From the NCBI RefSeq assembly GCF_013003915.1, contig NZ_JABAIV010000010.1, forward strand, positions 62,001 through 126,000: a stretch of 64,000 nucleotides of DNA, written 5' to 3'. Source of the stretch: Telluria aromaticivorans (GTDB lineage Bacteria; Pseudomonadota; Gammaproteobacteria; Burkholderiales; Burkholderiaceae_D). The translations under genes were made by a program, and so were the position numbers. Below the pieces are notes generated by a model. The model was not told the DNA's origin. It worked only from the letters and a program-made list of their open reading frames with translations, and searched no databases. Positions 25,303 through 34,600 of the stretch are shown here, in pieces. Each line of letters starts with the position of its first letter. Position 1 is the first letter of the stretch.

Positions 25303-25695
25303 ATGAATGCAGCCACCCTGTCGTTTTCGTCCGCCAACCTGGCATCGCAACTCGACAACTGCACCCCTGAACAGCTCGACCAGCTCGACTTCGGCGTGAT
25401 CGGGTTCGATGCCGAGACCAATGTCCGTCTTTACAACGCCTTCGAGTCGCAGGCCGCCGGCCTGTCGCCGGAGCGCGTACTCGGCCAGCCGCTGTTTACC
25501 AATGTGGCGCCCTGCATGAATAATTTCATGGTCGCACAGCGCTTCGACGACGCTAACGATGAGGGTAGCGTGCTGGACGACACCATCGATTATGTGCTGA
25601 CCCTGCGCATGCGCCCGGTGAAGGTTGCCCTGCGCCTGCTGGCCAGCCCGGGCAGCGCCAACCGCTACGTGCTTGTGCAGCGCGCGCCGCGCTGA
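25303..25695 (+). CDS. Photoactive yellow protein (PYP)-like PAS protein
   Basis: A 130-residue single PAS domain, close to the 125 residues of Halorhodospira PYP. The sequence LYNAFESQAAGLSPERV, then LGQPLFTNVAPC, aligns without gaps to PYP from Tyr42 to Cys69: Tyr, Glu46 (four residues after Tyr) and the chromophore-binding Cys (23 residues after Glu) are all kept. Thr50 and Arg52 of PYP are replaced by Ala and Leu, so a chromophore, if bound, would sit in a different hydrogen-bond network. PYP uses p-coumaric acid; its biosynthesis genes are not in this window. The ATG at 25303 has GGAG seven bases before it. The stop overlaps the next start (TGATG). Similar short PAS proteins have been mislabelled as phosphonate transporters. 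Confidence 0.8.
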   Translation: MNAATLSFSSANLASQLDNCTPEQLDQLDFGVIGFDAETNVRLYNAFESQAAGLSPERVLGQPLFTNVAPCMNNFMVAQRFDDANDEGSVLDDTIDYVLTLRMRPVKVALRLLASPGSANRYVLVQRAPR

Positions 25696-27071
25696 TGACG
25701 GTGCGTGACCAGGTGAGCGAGAACGAGCAACTGCGCGCCGAGCACGAGGCGCTGATCCAGTTCCTGTACCTGGCGCCGGTCGGCCTGGTGCAGGCCGATA
25801 TCGATGGGGCGATCGCCATGATGAACCCGATCTCGGCCCAGCTGCTGATGCCGCTGTCGCGCTGCGGCGGGCTGGATAACCTGTTCACGGCGCTGGAAAG
25901 CGTGGCGCCCGACCTGCGCCACCTGTGCCTTGCCTACGACCGCCCGACCGGAAAGATATGCGACGGCCTGCACGTGCACCTGAACGCGGGGTCTACCGGC
26001 AAGACCGGGAAAAAGACCCCGCAAATCCTGGCGATCACCCTGCTCAAGCTCGACGCGCAGCGCCTGATGGCCGTCATCGACGACGTGACGCTGCAGGTGC
26101 GGCGCGAGCGCCAACTGCGCCAGAACGACGCCTGGCTCAACGCCATCCTGACCGGCATCACCGACTATGCCCTTGCAGGCATCGACGCCGAGGGCGCGAT
26201 CACCGAATGGAACCCGAGCATCGGCCGCGTCACCGGCTTTGGCGAGGACGCCGTCGGCCAGCCGTATTCCATCTTCTATCCGCCAGACGCAATAACGCCG
26301 GAACGCTTGCTCGACCGCCTGCGCGAGGCCGACAACGACGGCTGGAGCCTGGATGAGGGCAAGCGCACGCGCGCCGACGGCAGCAGTTTCTGGGGCAGCG
26401 CCCTGATTGCCCCCTTGCCTGACCGCGAACCGGACGGCCCGGCCTATTGCCTGATCCTGCGCGACATCACCGACAAGCGCGAAGCGAGCGAACGGCGCCG
26501 GCGCGAAGCCTTTGGCGACTACCTCACCGGACTGGCCAACCGCCGCGCCTTTTTTGAGGCTGCCGAACAGGAGCTCGGGCGCAGCCGGGTCGTGCCGCGC
26601 TCGACCTCCGTGATCACCTTCGATGCCGACAACTTCAAGGCCATCAACGACCGCCATGGCCATCCGGGCGGGGACGCCGTGCTGCAGCACCTGGCCGCGA
26701 TCCTGGCCGAAACCTTCCGCGAAGTCGACGTGGTCGCGCGCATCGGCGGCGAGGAATTCGCCGTGCTGCTGCCGTCTACCGACCTGCCTCGCGCGGCAGT
26801 GGTGGCCGAACGCCTGCGCTCCGCGATCGCCTCCCAGGTCGTGCACTTCGACGGCAGCCGCATCCGCTACACCGTCAGTGCGGGCGTGGCCTGCGTGGAC
26901 AACGGCGAGGGCGGCATCGACCTGCTGCTCAAGCGCGCCGACCAGGCCTTGTACGCTGCCAAGCGCGCCGGCCGCAACCGTGTCGAACGCTGGCGTCCGG
27001 AGCTGGAGGGCACACCCGCGCGCACACCCGGGCCCCTGCCGCAGCCTGAAGGAACCAGCGATGATGCCTGA
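25695..27071 (+). CDS. PAS-PAS-GGDEF diguanylate cyclase
   Basis: A 458-residue soluble signalling protein. Residues about 18-135 form a divergent PAS-like sensor (ALIQFLYLAPVGLVQADIDG); residues about 145-262 form a typical PAS domain (DYALAGIDAEGAITEWNPS, ending LILRDITDKRE); residues about 275-440 form the GGDEF domain with YLTGLANRRAFFE and the active-site signature GGEEF near residue 349. The inhibitory I-site RxxD (REVD) lies exactly five residues before GGEEF, so the enzyme should make c-di-GMP and be product-inhibited. There is no membrane segment. Its ATG overlaps the stop of the PYP-like gene, and its end overlaps the next gene by 11 bases, which argues for coupled translation of all three. 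Confidence 0.92.
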   Translation: MTVRDQVSENEQLRAEHEALIQFLYLAPVGLVQADIDGAIAMMNPISAQLLMPLSRCGGLDNLFTALESVAPDLRHLCLAYDRPTGKICDGLHVHLNAGSTGKTGKKTPQILAITLLKLDAQRLMAVIDDVTLQVRRERQLRQNDAWLNAILTGITDYALAGIDAEGAITEWNPSIGRVTGFGEDAVGQPYSIFYPPDAITPERLLDRLREADNDGWSLDEGKRTRADGSSFWGSALIAPLPDREPDGPAYCLILRDITDKREASERRRREAFGDYLTGLANRRAFFEAAEQELGRSRVVPRSTSVITFDADNFKAINDRHGHPGGDAVLQHLAAILAETFREVDVVARIGGEEFAVLLPSTDLPRAAVVAERLRSAIASQVVHFDGSRIRYTVSAGVACVDNGEGGIDLLLKRADQALYAAKRAGRNRVERWRPELEGTPARTPGPLPQPEGTSDDA

Positions 27072-28842
27072 CCCGAGTGACGCCTACGAAGCCCTGGTGC
27101 AGTTCCTGTACCGCGCCCCGATCGGGCTGGCCCAGATGAACTTCGAGGGTACGGTCGATATGCTTAACCCGATGGCCTCGAACCTCCTGATGCCGCTCGC
27201 TCGCGCGCCGGGTAACCAATGCGGCCTCGACAACCTGTTCGCGGTGCTCGCGCCGATCGCACCCCAGCTGCCGCAGCTGGCGCGCGACTTCGCCGGGCCC
27301 TCGGGCGTGATCTGCGAAGGCCTGCGTGCCGTGCTGCCGCCTGCCATGACGGCACCCGGCGCCCCGCAGGTGCTGGCCATCAGCCTGATGAAGCTCGACA
27401 CCCACCGCCTGATGGCGGTGGTGGCCGATGCCACGCTCGAAGTGCAGCGCGAGCAGGAAACCCTGTCGCGCCGCCTGCGCAACGCGGCCCGCACCGATCT
27501 TCTTACCCGTATGCCGAACCGCGAGGCGGTGCGCGAAGAGCTGGAGCGCATGATCGCGCGGCCGGCGCCGGGCGCCGAACAGCCGGCATCGAGCTTCGCG
27601 GTGCTGTTCATGAATTGCGACCGCTTCCGCCGCATCAACGACACCCTCGGCCAGGCCGCGGGCGACGCCCTGCTGGTGCAGGTCGGCGAACGCATCCGCG
27701 GGGCGCTGCGCCCGCCGAGCGACCGCATCGAGACCCGCGGCGGTACCGGCCAGCTGGCCGCACGCGTCGGTGGCGACGAATTCGTCGTCGTACTCGATGG
27801 ACTGCGCTCGCGCGAGGACGCCGAGCGCGTCGCCGGCCGCCTGCTCGACACGCTCGCGCTGCCCTACCGCGTGCAGGGTCACGAAGTGGTCTGCGGCACC
27901 AGCCTGGGCCTGGCCTGGGGCGCAGGCGGCGCACTCGACGCCGACGAAGTCCTGCGCGACGCCAGCATCGCGATGGCCGAGGCCAAGCGCGCCGGCGGCG
28001 CGCGCCACCTGGTCTTCGAATCGACCATGCGCGAACGCGCAGCGCAGCGTGCCGGCATCGAGGCCGAACTGCGCCAGGCGATCGCCGAGGAGCAGCTGTT
28101 CGTGGTCTACCAGCCGGTGGTCGGCCTGCTGCCGGACGGCGGCACCGACCACTCGGCCGGCGTCGAGGCGCTGGTGCGCTGGCGCCACCCGCAGCGCGGC
28201 GTGGTGCCGCCGATCGAGTTCATCACGGTGGCCGAGGAATGCGGCCTGATCGGCGCGGTCGGCGACTTCGTGCTGGAGCGCTCCTGCCGCGACTTCATGG
28301 ACTGGCAGGCGCGCCTGGGTGAAGCCGCCCCGCGCCTGATCGCGGTGAACCTGTCGCGCGCCCAGCTGGGCCAGCCCGGCTGGATCGACAGCGTTCGCCG
28401 CATCCTGGACCTGACCGGCATGCCACCAAGCCAGCTCCAGCTCGAGGTGACCGAAAGCCTGGCCGCGCAGGACCAGGGTATCCAGCAACGCCTGCACGAA
28501 CTCAAGGCGCTCGGCATCCAGCTCGCGCTCGACGACTTCGGCACCGGTTATTCGTCGCTCTCGAGCCTGCACCTGCTGCCGGTGGACACGGTCAAGATCG
28601 ACCGCTCCTTCGTGAGCCAGGCCGACACCAGCCACCATCACCGCGTGCTGATCGAGGCGACCGTGAAGGTGGCGCAGAGCCTGGGCATGAAGACGGTGGC
28701 CGAGGGCATCGAAACCCAGTCGCAGGCCGACGTCGTGCGGGCCCAGTGCTGCGCCAAGGGCCAGGGCTATTTCTTTAGCCGGCCCCTGCCTGCTGGGGAC
28801 CTGCTGGCTTGGTTGGCCAGCCACCAGGAGGCCCTTGCCTGA
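27061..28842 (+). CDS. PAS-GGDEF-EAL dual c-di-GMP enzyme
   Basis: A 593-residue cytoplasmic protein. The N-terminal sensor (ALVQFLYRAPIGLAQMNFEG, residues 10-130) is a paralogue of the first domain of the preceding cyclase. The GGDEF domain follows (DLLTRMPNREAVREELERM) with an intact GGDEF near residue 236 but no RxxD I-site at the expected place. The EAL domain from about residue 345 has EALVRWRHP, LEVTESLAA, DDFGTGYSSL, VKIDRSF and VAEGIET, that is, all residues needed for phosphodiesterase activity. It may synthesise or degrade c-di-GMP, or use GTP bound to GGDEF to stimulate the EAL domain. Two ATG codons (27061, 27064) lie inside the end of the upstream gene. Confidence 0.92.
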   Translation: MMPDPSDAYEALVQFLYRAPIGLAQMNFEGTVDMLNPMASNLLMPLARAPGNQCGLDNLFAVLAPIAPQLPQLARDFAGPSGVICEGLRAVLPPAMTAPGAPQVLAISLMKLDTHRLMAVVADATLEVQREQETLSRRLRNAARTDLLTRMPNREAVREELERMIARPAPGAEQPASSFAVLFMNCDRFRRINDTLGQAAGDALLVQVGERIRGALRPPSDRIETRGGTGQLAARVGGDEFVVVLDGLRSREDAERVAGRLLDTLALPYRVQGHEVVCGTSLGLAWGAGGALDADEVLRDASIAMAEAKRAGGARHLVFESTMRERAAQRAGIEAELRQAIAEEQLFVVYQPVVGLLPDGGTDHSAGVEALVRWRHPQRGVVPPIEFITVAEECGLIGAVGDFVLERSCRDFMDWQARLGEAAPRLIAVNLSRAQLGQPGWIDSVRRILDLTGMPPSQLQLEVTESLAAQDQGIQQRLHELKALGIQLALDDFGTGYSSLSSLHLLPVDTVKIDRSFVSQADTSHHHRVLIEATVKVAQSLGMKTVAEGIETQSQADVVRAQCCAKGQGYFFSRPLPAGDLLAWLASHQEALA

Positions 28843-29068
28843 GCAGCCCCGTTAGCGCTCGGTTGGGTTCCCCCCTGCGCTTGCCGGTGCCGTAGCGCGT
28901 CTGTGCGTACCCAGCCCCAAACGGCCTGCCCTCAAATCGAGCTCAGCTGTAGGCATGTTTCGCATGTGAGTGTACGCCCTGTCCTACATTCGACAACGCT
29001 GTGTTCCTATTTCGCTCGTTGGAGCCTCCTCGCATGATGAGACACTATCCAAACTGAGGAGAAAACAC

Positions 29069-29341
29069 ATGAAGAACACATTCCAAGGCGCCCTCCTGGC
29101 GGGCTGCACGGCCCTGGCGCTGGGCGCATGCACATCGACCAATCCCGATACGACCACCGGCAGTTCGACTACCGGCTCGTCGATGAGCTCTGGCAGCACT
29201 GGCGCTGCGGGCGCAAGCGGCACCAATACCGGCACCACGAACGAGGTCATGAGCCCCACGCCGGCCCCGATGCCTCCGCCTGCCACCACAACGCCACAAG
29301 CAACCACGCCGCCGCCCACCGGCACGGATAAACGCTGGTAG
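29069..29341 (+). CDS. Small Thr/Pro-rich lipoprotein
   Basis: A 90-residue protein starting with a short lipoprotein signal, lipobox LGAC with the acylated Cys at position 21. The mature part is low complexity: Ser/Thr/Gly-rich (GSSTTGSSMSSGSTGAAG) then Pro/Thr-rich and ending DKRW. GAGGAG lies seven bases before the ATG at 29069. It probably sits in the outer membrane or periplasm; no domain is recognisable. The start at 29069 was chosen over upstream frames because it gives the signal peptide directly. Confidence 0.8.
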   Translation: MKNTFQGALLAGCTALALGACTSTNPDTTTGSSTTGSSMSSGSTGAAGASGTNTGTTNEVMSPTPAPMPPPATTTPQATTPPPTGTDKRW

Positions 29342-29555
29342 GGAGTCCAAGCCCCACGCGCGATGGCATTGCCCCGTGGCAGCCATCCGCGTGCTCCTCC
29401 CGAACCCGCTGCCAGGCGTCCCGCCTGCTCTATCGCCCCTGCCCCCGCTCTCCCTGCCGGCTCCGGCGGCGACGTCATCGCCTGCCCGGCAAGTCCCTGC
29501 TGCCGCTGCACTCGGGTAGAATCGTCACGCCCACTGGCCTGACTCTCTTCCCTCT

Positions 29556-30560
29556 ATGAAAAATTGGTTTGCGCGCTGGTTCGGCGGTCCATCCCGTCCT
29601 GGCCAGGCCGCGCCCCCCGTGCTATCTGTTGATGCGCCGGCCCATGGGTCGCCGCATGTTCCCGCCGCGGCGGATCAAGGCGTTGTAAATCCGCCACCAC
29701 CGCTCGATCTCGACGTCGCGTTTTATCGCTGGTTGTCCGGGGACATCGTGCACGCCGGCGAAGCGCCGGAGCAATTGATCCTTGATGAGCTGGCGCGCCT
29801 GGTACGCCAGCCGGAGTCGGCCGCCGGCCTGGTGCCGCGCGTACCCGCCGTCATCCCGCAACTGTTGCGCAGCCTGCGCGACGAAGGCGTGTCGGCTGCC
29901 GAGCTGGCGCGCCAGGTGTCGCAGGATGTGACCCTGGTGGCGGAAGTCATCCGCGAGGTCAACAGCCCCTACCACCGGCCAACCGCCCCGGTGCGCACGA
30001 TCGAGGGAGCGCTCATGCTGCTCGGCCAGAACGGCCTGCGCATGCTGCTGGCGCGGGTGGCCTTCCGTCCCGTGATCAGTGCCCAGACCGGGCGCCTGGC
30101 ACGCCAGGTGGCGCCGCACATCTGGAGCCAGTCCGAACTTTGCGCACAGGCCGCCGGGATGGCGGCGCCGGGACTCGAGGCGGATCCCTTCGAAGCCTAT
30201 CTCGCGGGACTGATGCAGAATGTCGGGCTGATCGTCGCCTTCCGGCTGGTCGACCAGGTGGCCGGCCCAGGCGCGCTGCCGCGTTCCGACGAATTTGCGC
30301 AGGCCCTGCAGGACAGCGCGCGCACCCTGTCGGCGCGGATCGCGGCCCTGTGGGAGCTGCCGCCGCCGGTCAGCATGGCGATCCTGCAGGCCGGCCAGCT
30401 GGACGTGCCGCCGCTGGCGCAGGCGCTCTACCAGGGTGACCGCCTGGCCAGGCTACGCCTGCTGCTGGACGCCGGCGTGGACGGTGCGCACGAGGCGGCC
30501 GCGGCGCTGACCGGCGAGCAGGCGCGCATCTTCGACAAACTAAGCAAGGCGGAGGATTGA
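29556..30560 (+). CDS. HDOD-domain protein
   Basis: A 334-residue protein. After a Pro-rich, variable N-terminus of about 75 residues comes an HDOD domain from about residue 90: VPAVIPQLLRSLRDEGVSAA, ELARQVSQDVTLVAEVIREV, IEGALMLLGQNGLRMLLARV, then AYLAGLMQNVGLIVAFRLVD. HDOD is an HD-fold without the full metal-binding set and is found in regulators next to c-di-GMP and chemotaxis genes. Its stop overlaps the start of the 5'-nucleotidase gene (TGATG). Its place after the PYP/c-di-GMP operon suggests signalling, but with 700 bases and a lipoprotein gene in between it is probably a separate transcript. Confidence 0.85.
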   Translation: MKNWFARWFGGPSRPGQAAPPVLSVDAPAHGSPHVPAAADQGVVNPPPPLDLDVAFYRWLSGDIVHAGEAPEQLILDELARLVRQPESAAGLVPRVPAVIPQLLRSLRDEGVSAAELARQVSQDVTLVAEVIREVNSPYHRPTAPVRTIEGALMLLGQNGLRMLLARVAFRPVISAQTGRLARQVAPHIWSQSELCAQAAGMAAPGLEADPFEAYLAGLMQNVGLIVAFRLVDQVAGPGALPRSDEFAQALQDSARTLSARIAALWELPPPVSMAILQAGQLDVPPLAQALYQGDRLARLRLLLDAGVDGAHEAAAALTGEQARIFDKLSKAED

Positions 30561-31504
30561 TGGGGTTCCAGATCGAGCAGAAACTGGTCATCGCGGTGGC
30601 GTCGAGCGCGCTGTTCGACCTGTCCGAGTCACACCAGGTGTATGTGGACGAGGGACCGGACGCCTACCGCGGCTACCAGGAGCGCAACCTCGATGTCATC
30701 CTCGGCAAGGGCGTGGCGTTTTCCTTCATCCGCCGCTTCCTGAACATCAACCGCTGCTTCCCCCAGGAGGCGCCGGTCGAAGTCGTGCTCCTGTCGCGCA
30801 ATTCGCCCGAAACCGGCCTGCGCGTGATGCGCTCGATCGCCCACTACGGGCTCGATATCTCGCGCGCGGCCTTCATGAATGGCGGCACGCCCTATTCCTA
30901 CCTGCCGGCCTTCAATGCCTCGCTGTTCCTGAGCGCGCACGAGGAAGACGTCAAGCGCGCGATCGCGATCGACTACCCGGCCGGGCTGGTACTGCCCTCG
31001 CGCATCGCCGACGACGAGGACGACGCCGAGCTGCGGGTCGCCTTCGACTTCGACGGCGTGCTGGCCGACGACGAATCGGAGACGGTATTCAAGCAGAACG
31101 GCCTGGACGAATTCCACGCCCACGAGCGCCTGCACATGGCGCGCCCGCACCAGCCAGGACCGCTGGCCGACATGTTCCAGAAGCTGGCGATGATGCAGCG
31201 GCTGGAAGACGAAGCCCAGCGCCGCGATCCGTCCTACCGCAAGATCGTGCGCATCGCGATCATTACGGCGCGCAGCGCGCCCTCGCACGAGCGGGTCGTC
31301 ACCACGCTCAAGAGCTGGGGCGTGTCGGCCGACGAGACCTTCTTCCTGGGCGGGATGGACAAGGCGCGCGTGCTGTCGGTATTCCGGCCGCACATCTTCT
31401 TCGACGACCAGCTGACCCACCTGAAATCCGGGCCGGGCGGCACCATCCCTATGGTGCACGTGCCCTTCGGGATTGCCAACCGCCGCGCTGCCGAGCTGTC
31501 CTAG
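30560..31504 (+). CDS. 5'-nucleotidase (NT5C1-like family)
   Basis: A 314-residue protein of the cytosolic 5'-nucleotidase family known from mammals (NT5C1) and many proteobacteria. Recognisable parts are LVIAVASSALFDLSESHQVY, VEVVLLSRNSPETGLRVMRS, FMNGGTPYSYLPAFNASLFL and the HAD-like aspartates in RVAFDFDGVLADDESE, followed by HIFFDDQLTHL. It should dephosphorylate nucleoside 5'-monophosphates. I used the ATG at 30560 that overlaps the HDOD stop rather than the TTG one codon earlier. The coupling of HDOD with a nucleotidase suggests a shared regulatory or metabolic role. Confidence 0.85.
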   Translation: MGFQIEQKLVIAVASSALFDLSESHQVYVDEGPDAYRGYQERNLDVILGKGVAFSFIRRFLNINRCFPQEAPVEVVLLSRNSPETGLRVMRSIAHYGLDISRAAFMNGGTPYSYLPAFNASLFLSAHEEDVKRAIAIDYPAGLVLPSRIADDEDDAELRVAFDFDGVLADDESETVFKQNGLDEFHAHERLHMARPHQPGPLADMFQKLAMMQRLEDEAQRRDPSYRKIVRIAIITARSAPSHERVVTTLKSWGVSADETFFLGGMDKARVLSVFRPHIFFDDQLTHLKSGPGGTIPMVHVPFGIANRRAAELS

Positions 31505-31556
31505 GACGGGCGGCCCGGCCGGGGCGTAGCGCACGGCGGCTCCAGGCGCCTTCGTC

Positions 31557-31562
31557 TATAAT
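31557..31562 (+). promoter_or_regulatory. Candidate -10 box for mfd
   Basis: Perfect TATAAT 48 bases before the mfd ATG; no clear -35 hexamer. Confidence 0.45.
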
Positions 31563-31609
31563 GGACAGCCCCTTTTGCGAACCTATTTGCAAGCATCCAC
31601 GCGCGCTCA

Positions 31610-34600
31610 ATGCCTTTCGACCTCCAGAAAACCCTCCCGAAGCCCGGAACCCGTTTCGCCCTGCCCAACCTGCACGGTTCGAGCGATTCGTATGCGCTCG
31701 CCACCGCCGCGCTGGCCCTGAAAGCCAAGGGGCAAATGCTGACCGTGATCGTGGCCAATGCCTCCGACGGCCAGCGCCTGCTCGATGAGATCCCCTGGTT
31801 CGCGGACGGCAAGCTGGCCTGCCACCTGCTGCCCGACTGGGAAACCCTGCCCTACGATGCGTTCTCGCCGCACCAGGACCTGGTCTCGGAGCGCCTCGCG
31901 ACCCTGCATGAGATCCGCAACGGGCAGTGCGACGTCCTGATTGTACCGGCCACCACCGCGCTGCTGCGCCTGGCCCCGCCCTCCTTCCTGGCTGCCTATA
32001 CCTTCTTCTTCCGCCAGGGCGAGCGCCTCGACGAAGCCAGGCTCAAGGCCCAGCTGACGCTGGCCGGCTATTCGCACGTGTCGCAGGTGATGTCGCCGGG
32101 CGAATACTCGGTGCGCGGCGGCCTGATCGACCTGTTCCCGATGGGTTCCGTGCTGCCCTACCGCCTCGACCTGTTCGGCGACGAGATCGAGACCATCCGC
32201 ACGTTTGACGCCGACACCCAGCGCTCGCTCTACCCGGTCAAGGAAGTGCGCCTGCTGCCGGGCCGCGAATTCCCGATGGACGAAGCGGCGAGGACCGCTT
32301 TTCGCGGGCGCTGGCGCGAACGCTTCGAAGGCGACCCATCGCGCTCGCCGATCTACAAGGACATCGGCAGCGGCATCGCCTCGGCCGGCATCGAGTACTA
32401 CCTGCCGTTGTTCTTCGAAGAGACCGCGAACCTGTTCGACTACCTGCCGAAAGAAGCGACCCTGGCGCTGGTGGGCGATATCGAGGCGGCCATCGGGCGC
32501 TTCTGGGTCGATACCGAATCGCGCTATAAATTCCTCAAGAGCGACCGCGAACGCCCGCTGCTGGAGCCGCGCGAGCTGTTCCTGGGCGCGGAGCAGTTCT
32601 TCACCTGCGCCAAGCCGCACGGGCGCTGGACCATCTCGCGGGACCCGGCCCTGCCGGCCTCGGAGCTGAGCGCGCCGATCCCCGACATTTCGGTGAACCG
32701 CCGCCTCGACGACCCGCTGGCCAGCCTGCGCGCCTTCCTGCAGGCCAGCAGCGCGCGCGTCATGATCTGCGCCGACTCGGCCGGCCGCCGCGAGACACTG
32801 CAGCAGTACTTCCACGAATACGGGCTGGAGCTGGCGCCGGTCGAAGGGTTCGAAGGCCTGCGCGCCACCGAGGCGACACTGGCGCTGGGCGTGGCGCCGC
32901 TGCAGGCCGGCTTCGAACTGACCGAAAGCCAGGCCGGGCGAATGGTCTTCATTACCGAGACCGAGCTGTATGCAGGGTCGGGCCGCCGTGCCGGCAAGAA
33001 GAAGCAGGAAGCCACCAGCCAGGTCGAATCGATGGTCCGCGACTTGTCCGAGCTGAAGATCGGCGACCCGGTGGTCCACATCAACCACGGCATCGGGCGC
33101 TATATGGGCTTGATGAGCATGAACCTGGGCGAAGGCGAGACCGAGTTCCTGCACCTGGAGTACGCCAAGGAGACCACCCTGTACGTGCCGGTATCGCAGC
33201 TGCATGTGATCTCGCGCTATTCGGGCAGCTCGCCCGAGGACGCGCCCCTGCACTCGCTCGGCTCGGCCCAGTGGGAAAAGGCCAAGCGCAAGGCCGCGGA
33301 ACAGGTGCGCGACACCGCCGCCGAGCTGCTCAACCTGTACGCTCGCCGCGCCGCGCGCCAGGGCCATGCCTTCGAATATTCGAGCACCGACTACGAGAAT
33401 TTCGCCGGCAGCTTCGGCTTCGACGAAACCCCGGACCAGGCCGAGGCCATCCACAACGTCATCAAGGACATGACCTCGGGCCGCCCGATGGACCGCCTGG
33501 TGTGCGGCGACGTCGGTTTCGGGAAGACCGAAGTCGCGCTGCGCGCAGCCTTCATCGCGGTCATGGGCGGCAAGCAGGTGGCTATTCTGGCGCCGACCAC
33601 GCTGCTGGCCGAACAGCACGCGCAGACCTTCGCCGACCGCTTCGCCGACTGGCCCGTAAAAATCGCCGAGCTGTCCCGTTTCCGCACAGGCAAGGAGATC
33701 AACAACGCGATCAAGGGCATGGCCGACGGCACCCTCGACATCGTGATCGGCACCCACAAGCTGCTTTCGCCGGACGTAAAGTTCACCCGCCTGGGCCTGG
33801 TGATCATCGACGAAGAACACCGCTTCGGCGTGCGCCAGAAGGAAACGCTGAAAGCCCTGCGCGCGGAGGTCGACGTGCTGACCCTGACCGCCACGCCCAT
33901 CCCGCGCACCCTCGGCATGGCGCTGGAAGGCTTGCGCGACTTTTCCATTATCGCCACTGCGCCGCAAAAGCGCCTGGCGATCAAGACTTTTGTCCGCAGC
34001 GAAGACGGCTCCGTGATTCGCGAGGCCTGCCTGCGCGAGCTGAAACGCGGCGGCCAGATCTACTTCCTGCACAACGAAGTCGAGACCATCGAGAACCGCC
34101 GCGCCACCTTGCAGGAACTCTTGCCGGAAGCGCGCATCGGCGTGGCACACGGCCAGATGCACGAGCGCGACCTGGAAAAGGTGATGCGCGACTTCGTGGC
34201 GCAGCGCTTCAACATCCTGCTGTGCACCACCATCATCGAGACCGGCATCGACGTGCCGACCGCGAACACCATCATCATGCACCGCGCCGACCGCTTCGGC
34301 CTGGCCCAGCTGCACCAGCTGCGCGGCCGGGTCGGCCGTTCGCACCACCAGGCCTATGCCTACCTTTTGGTGAGCGACGTGATGACCCTGACCAAGCAGG
34401 CGCAGCGCCGCCTGGATGCGATCCAGGCGATGGAAGAACTGGGCAGCGGCTTTTACCTGGCCATGCACGACCTCGAGATCCGCGGCGCCGGCGAAGTGCT
34501 GGGCGAGAACCAGTCGGGCGAGATGCTGGAGATCGGCTTCCAGCTGTATTCGGACATGCTCAACGAGGCGGTGCGCTCGCTCAAGGCCGGCAAGGAGCCG

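Noticed and set aside
25303..25695. Annotation as a phosphonate transporter
   Set aside because: No membrane segment; the sequence is a single soluble PAS domain with PYP signature residues.
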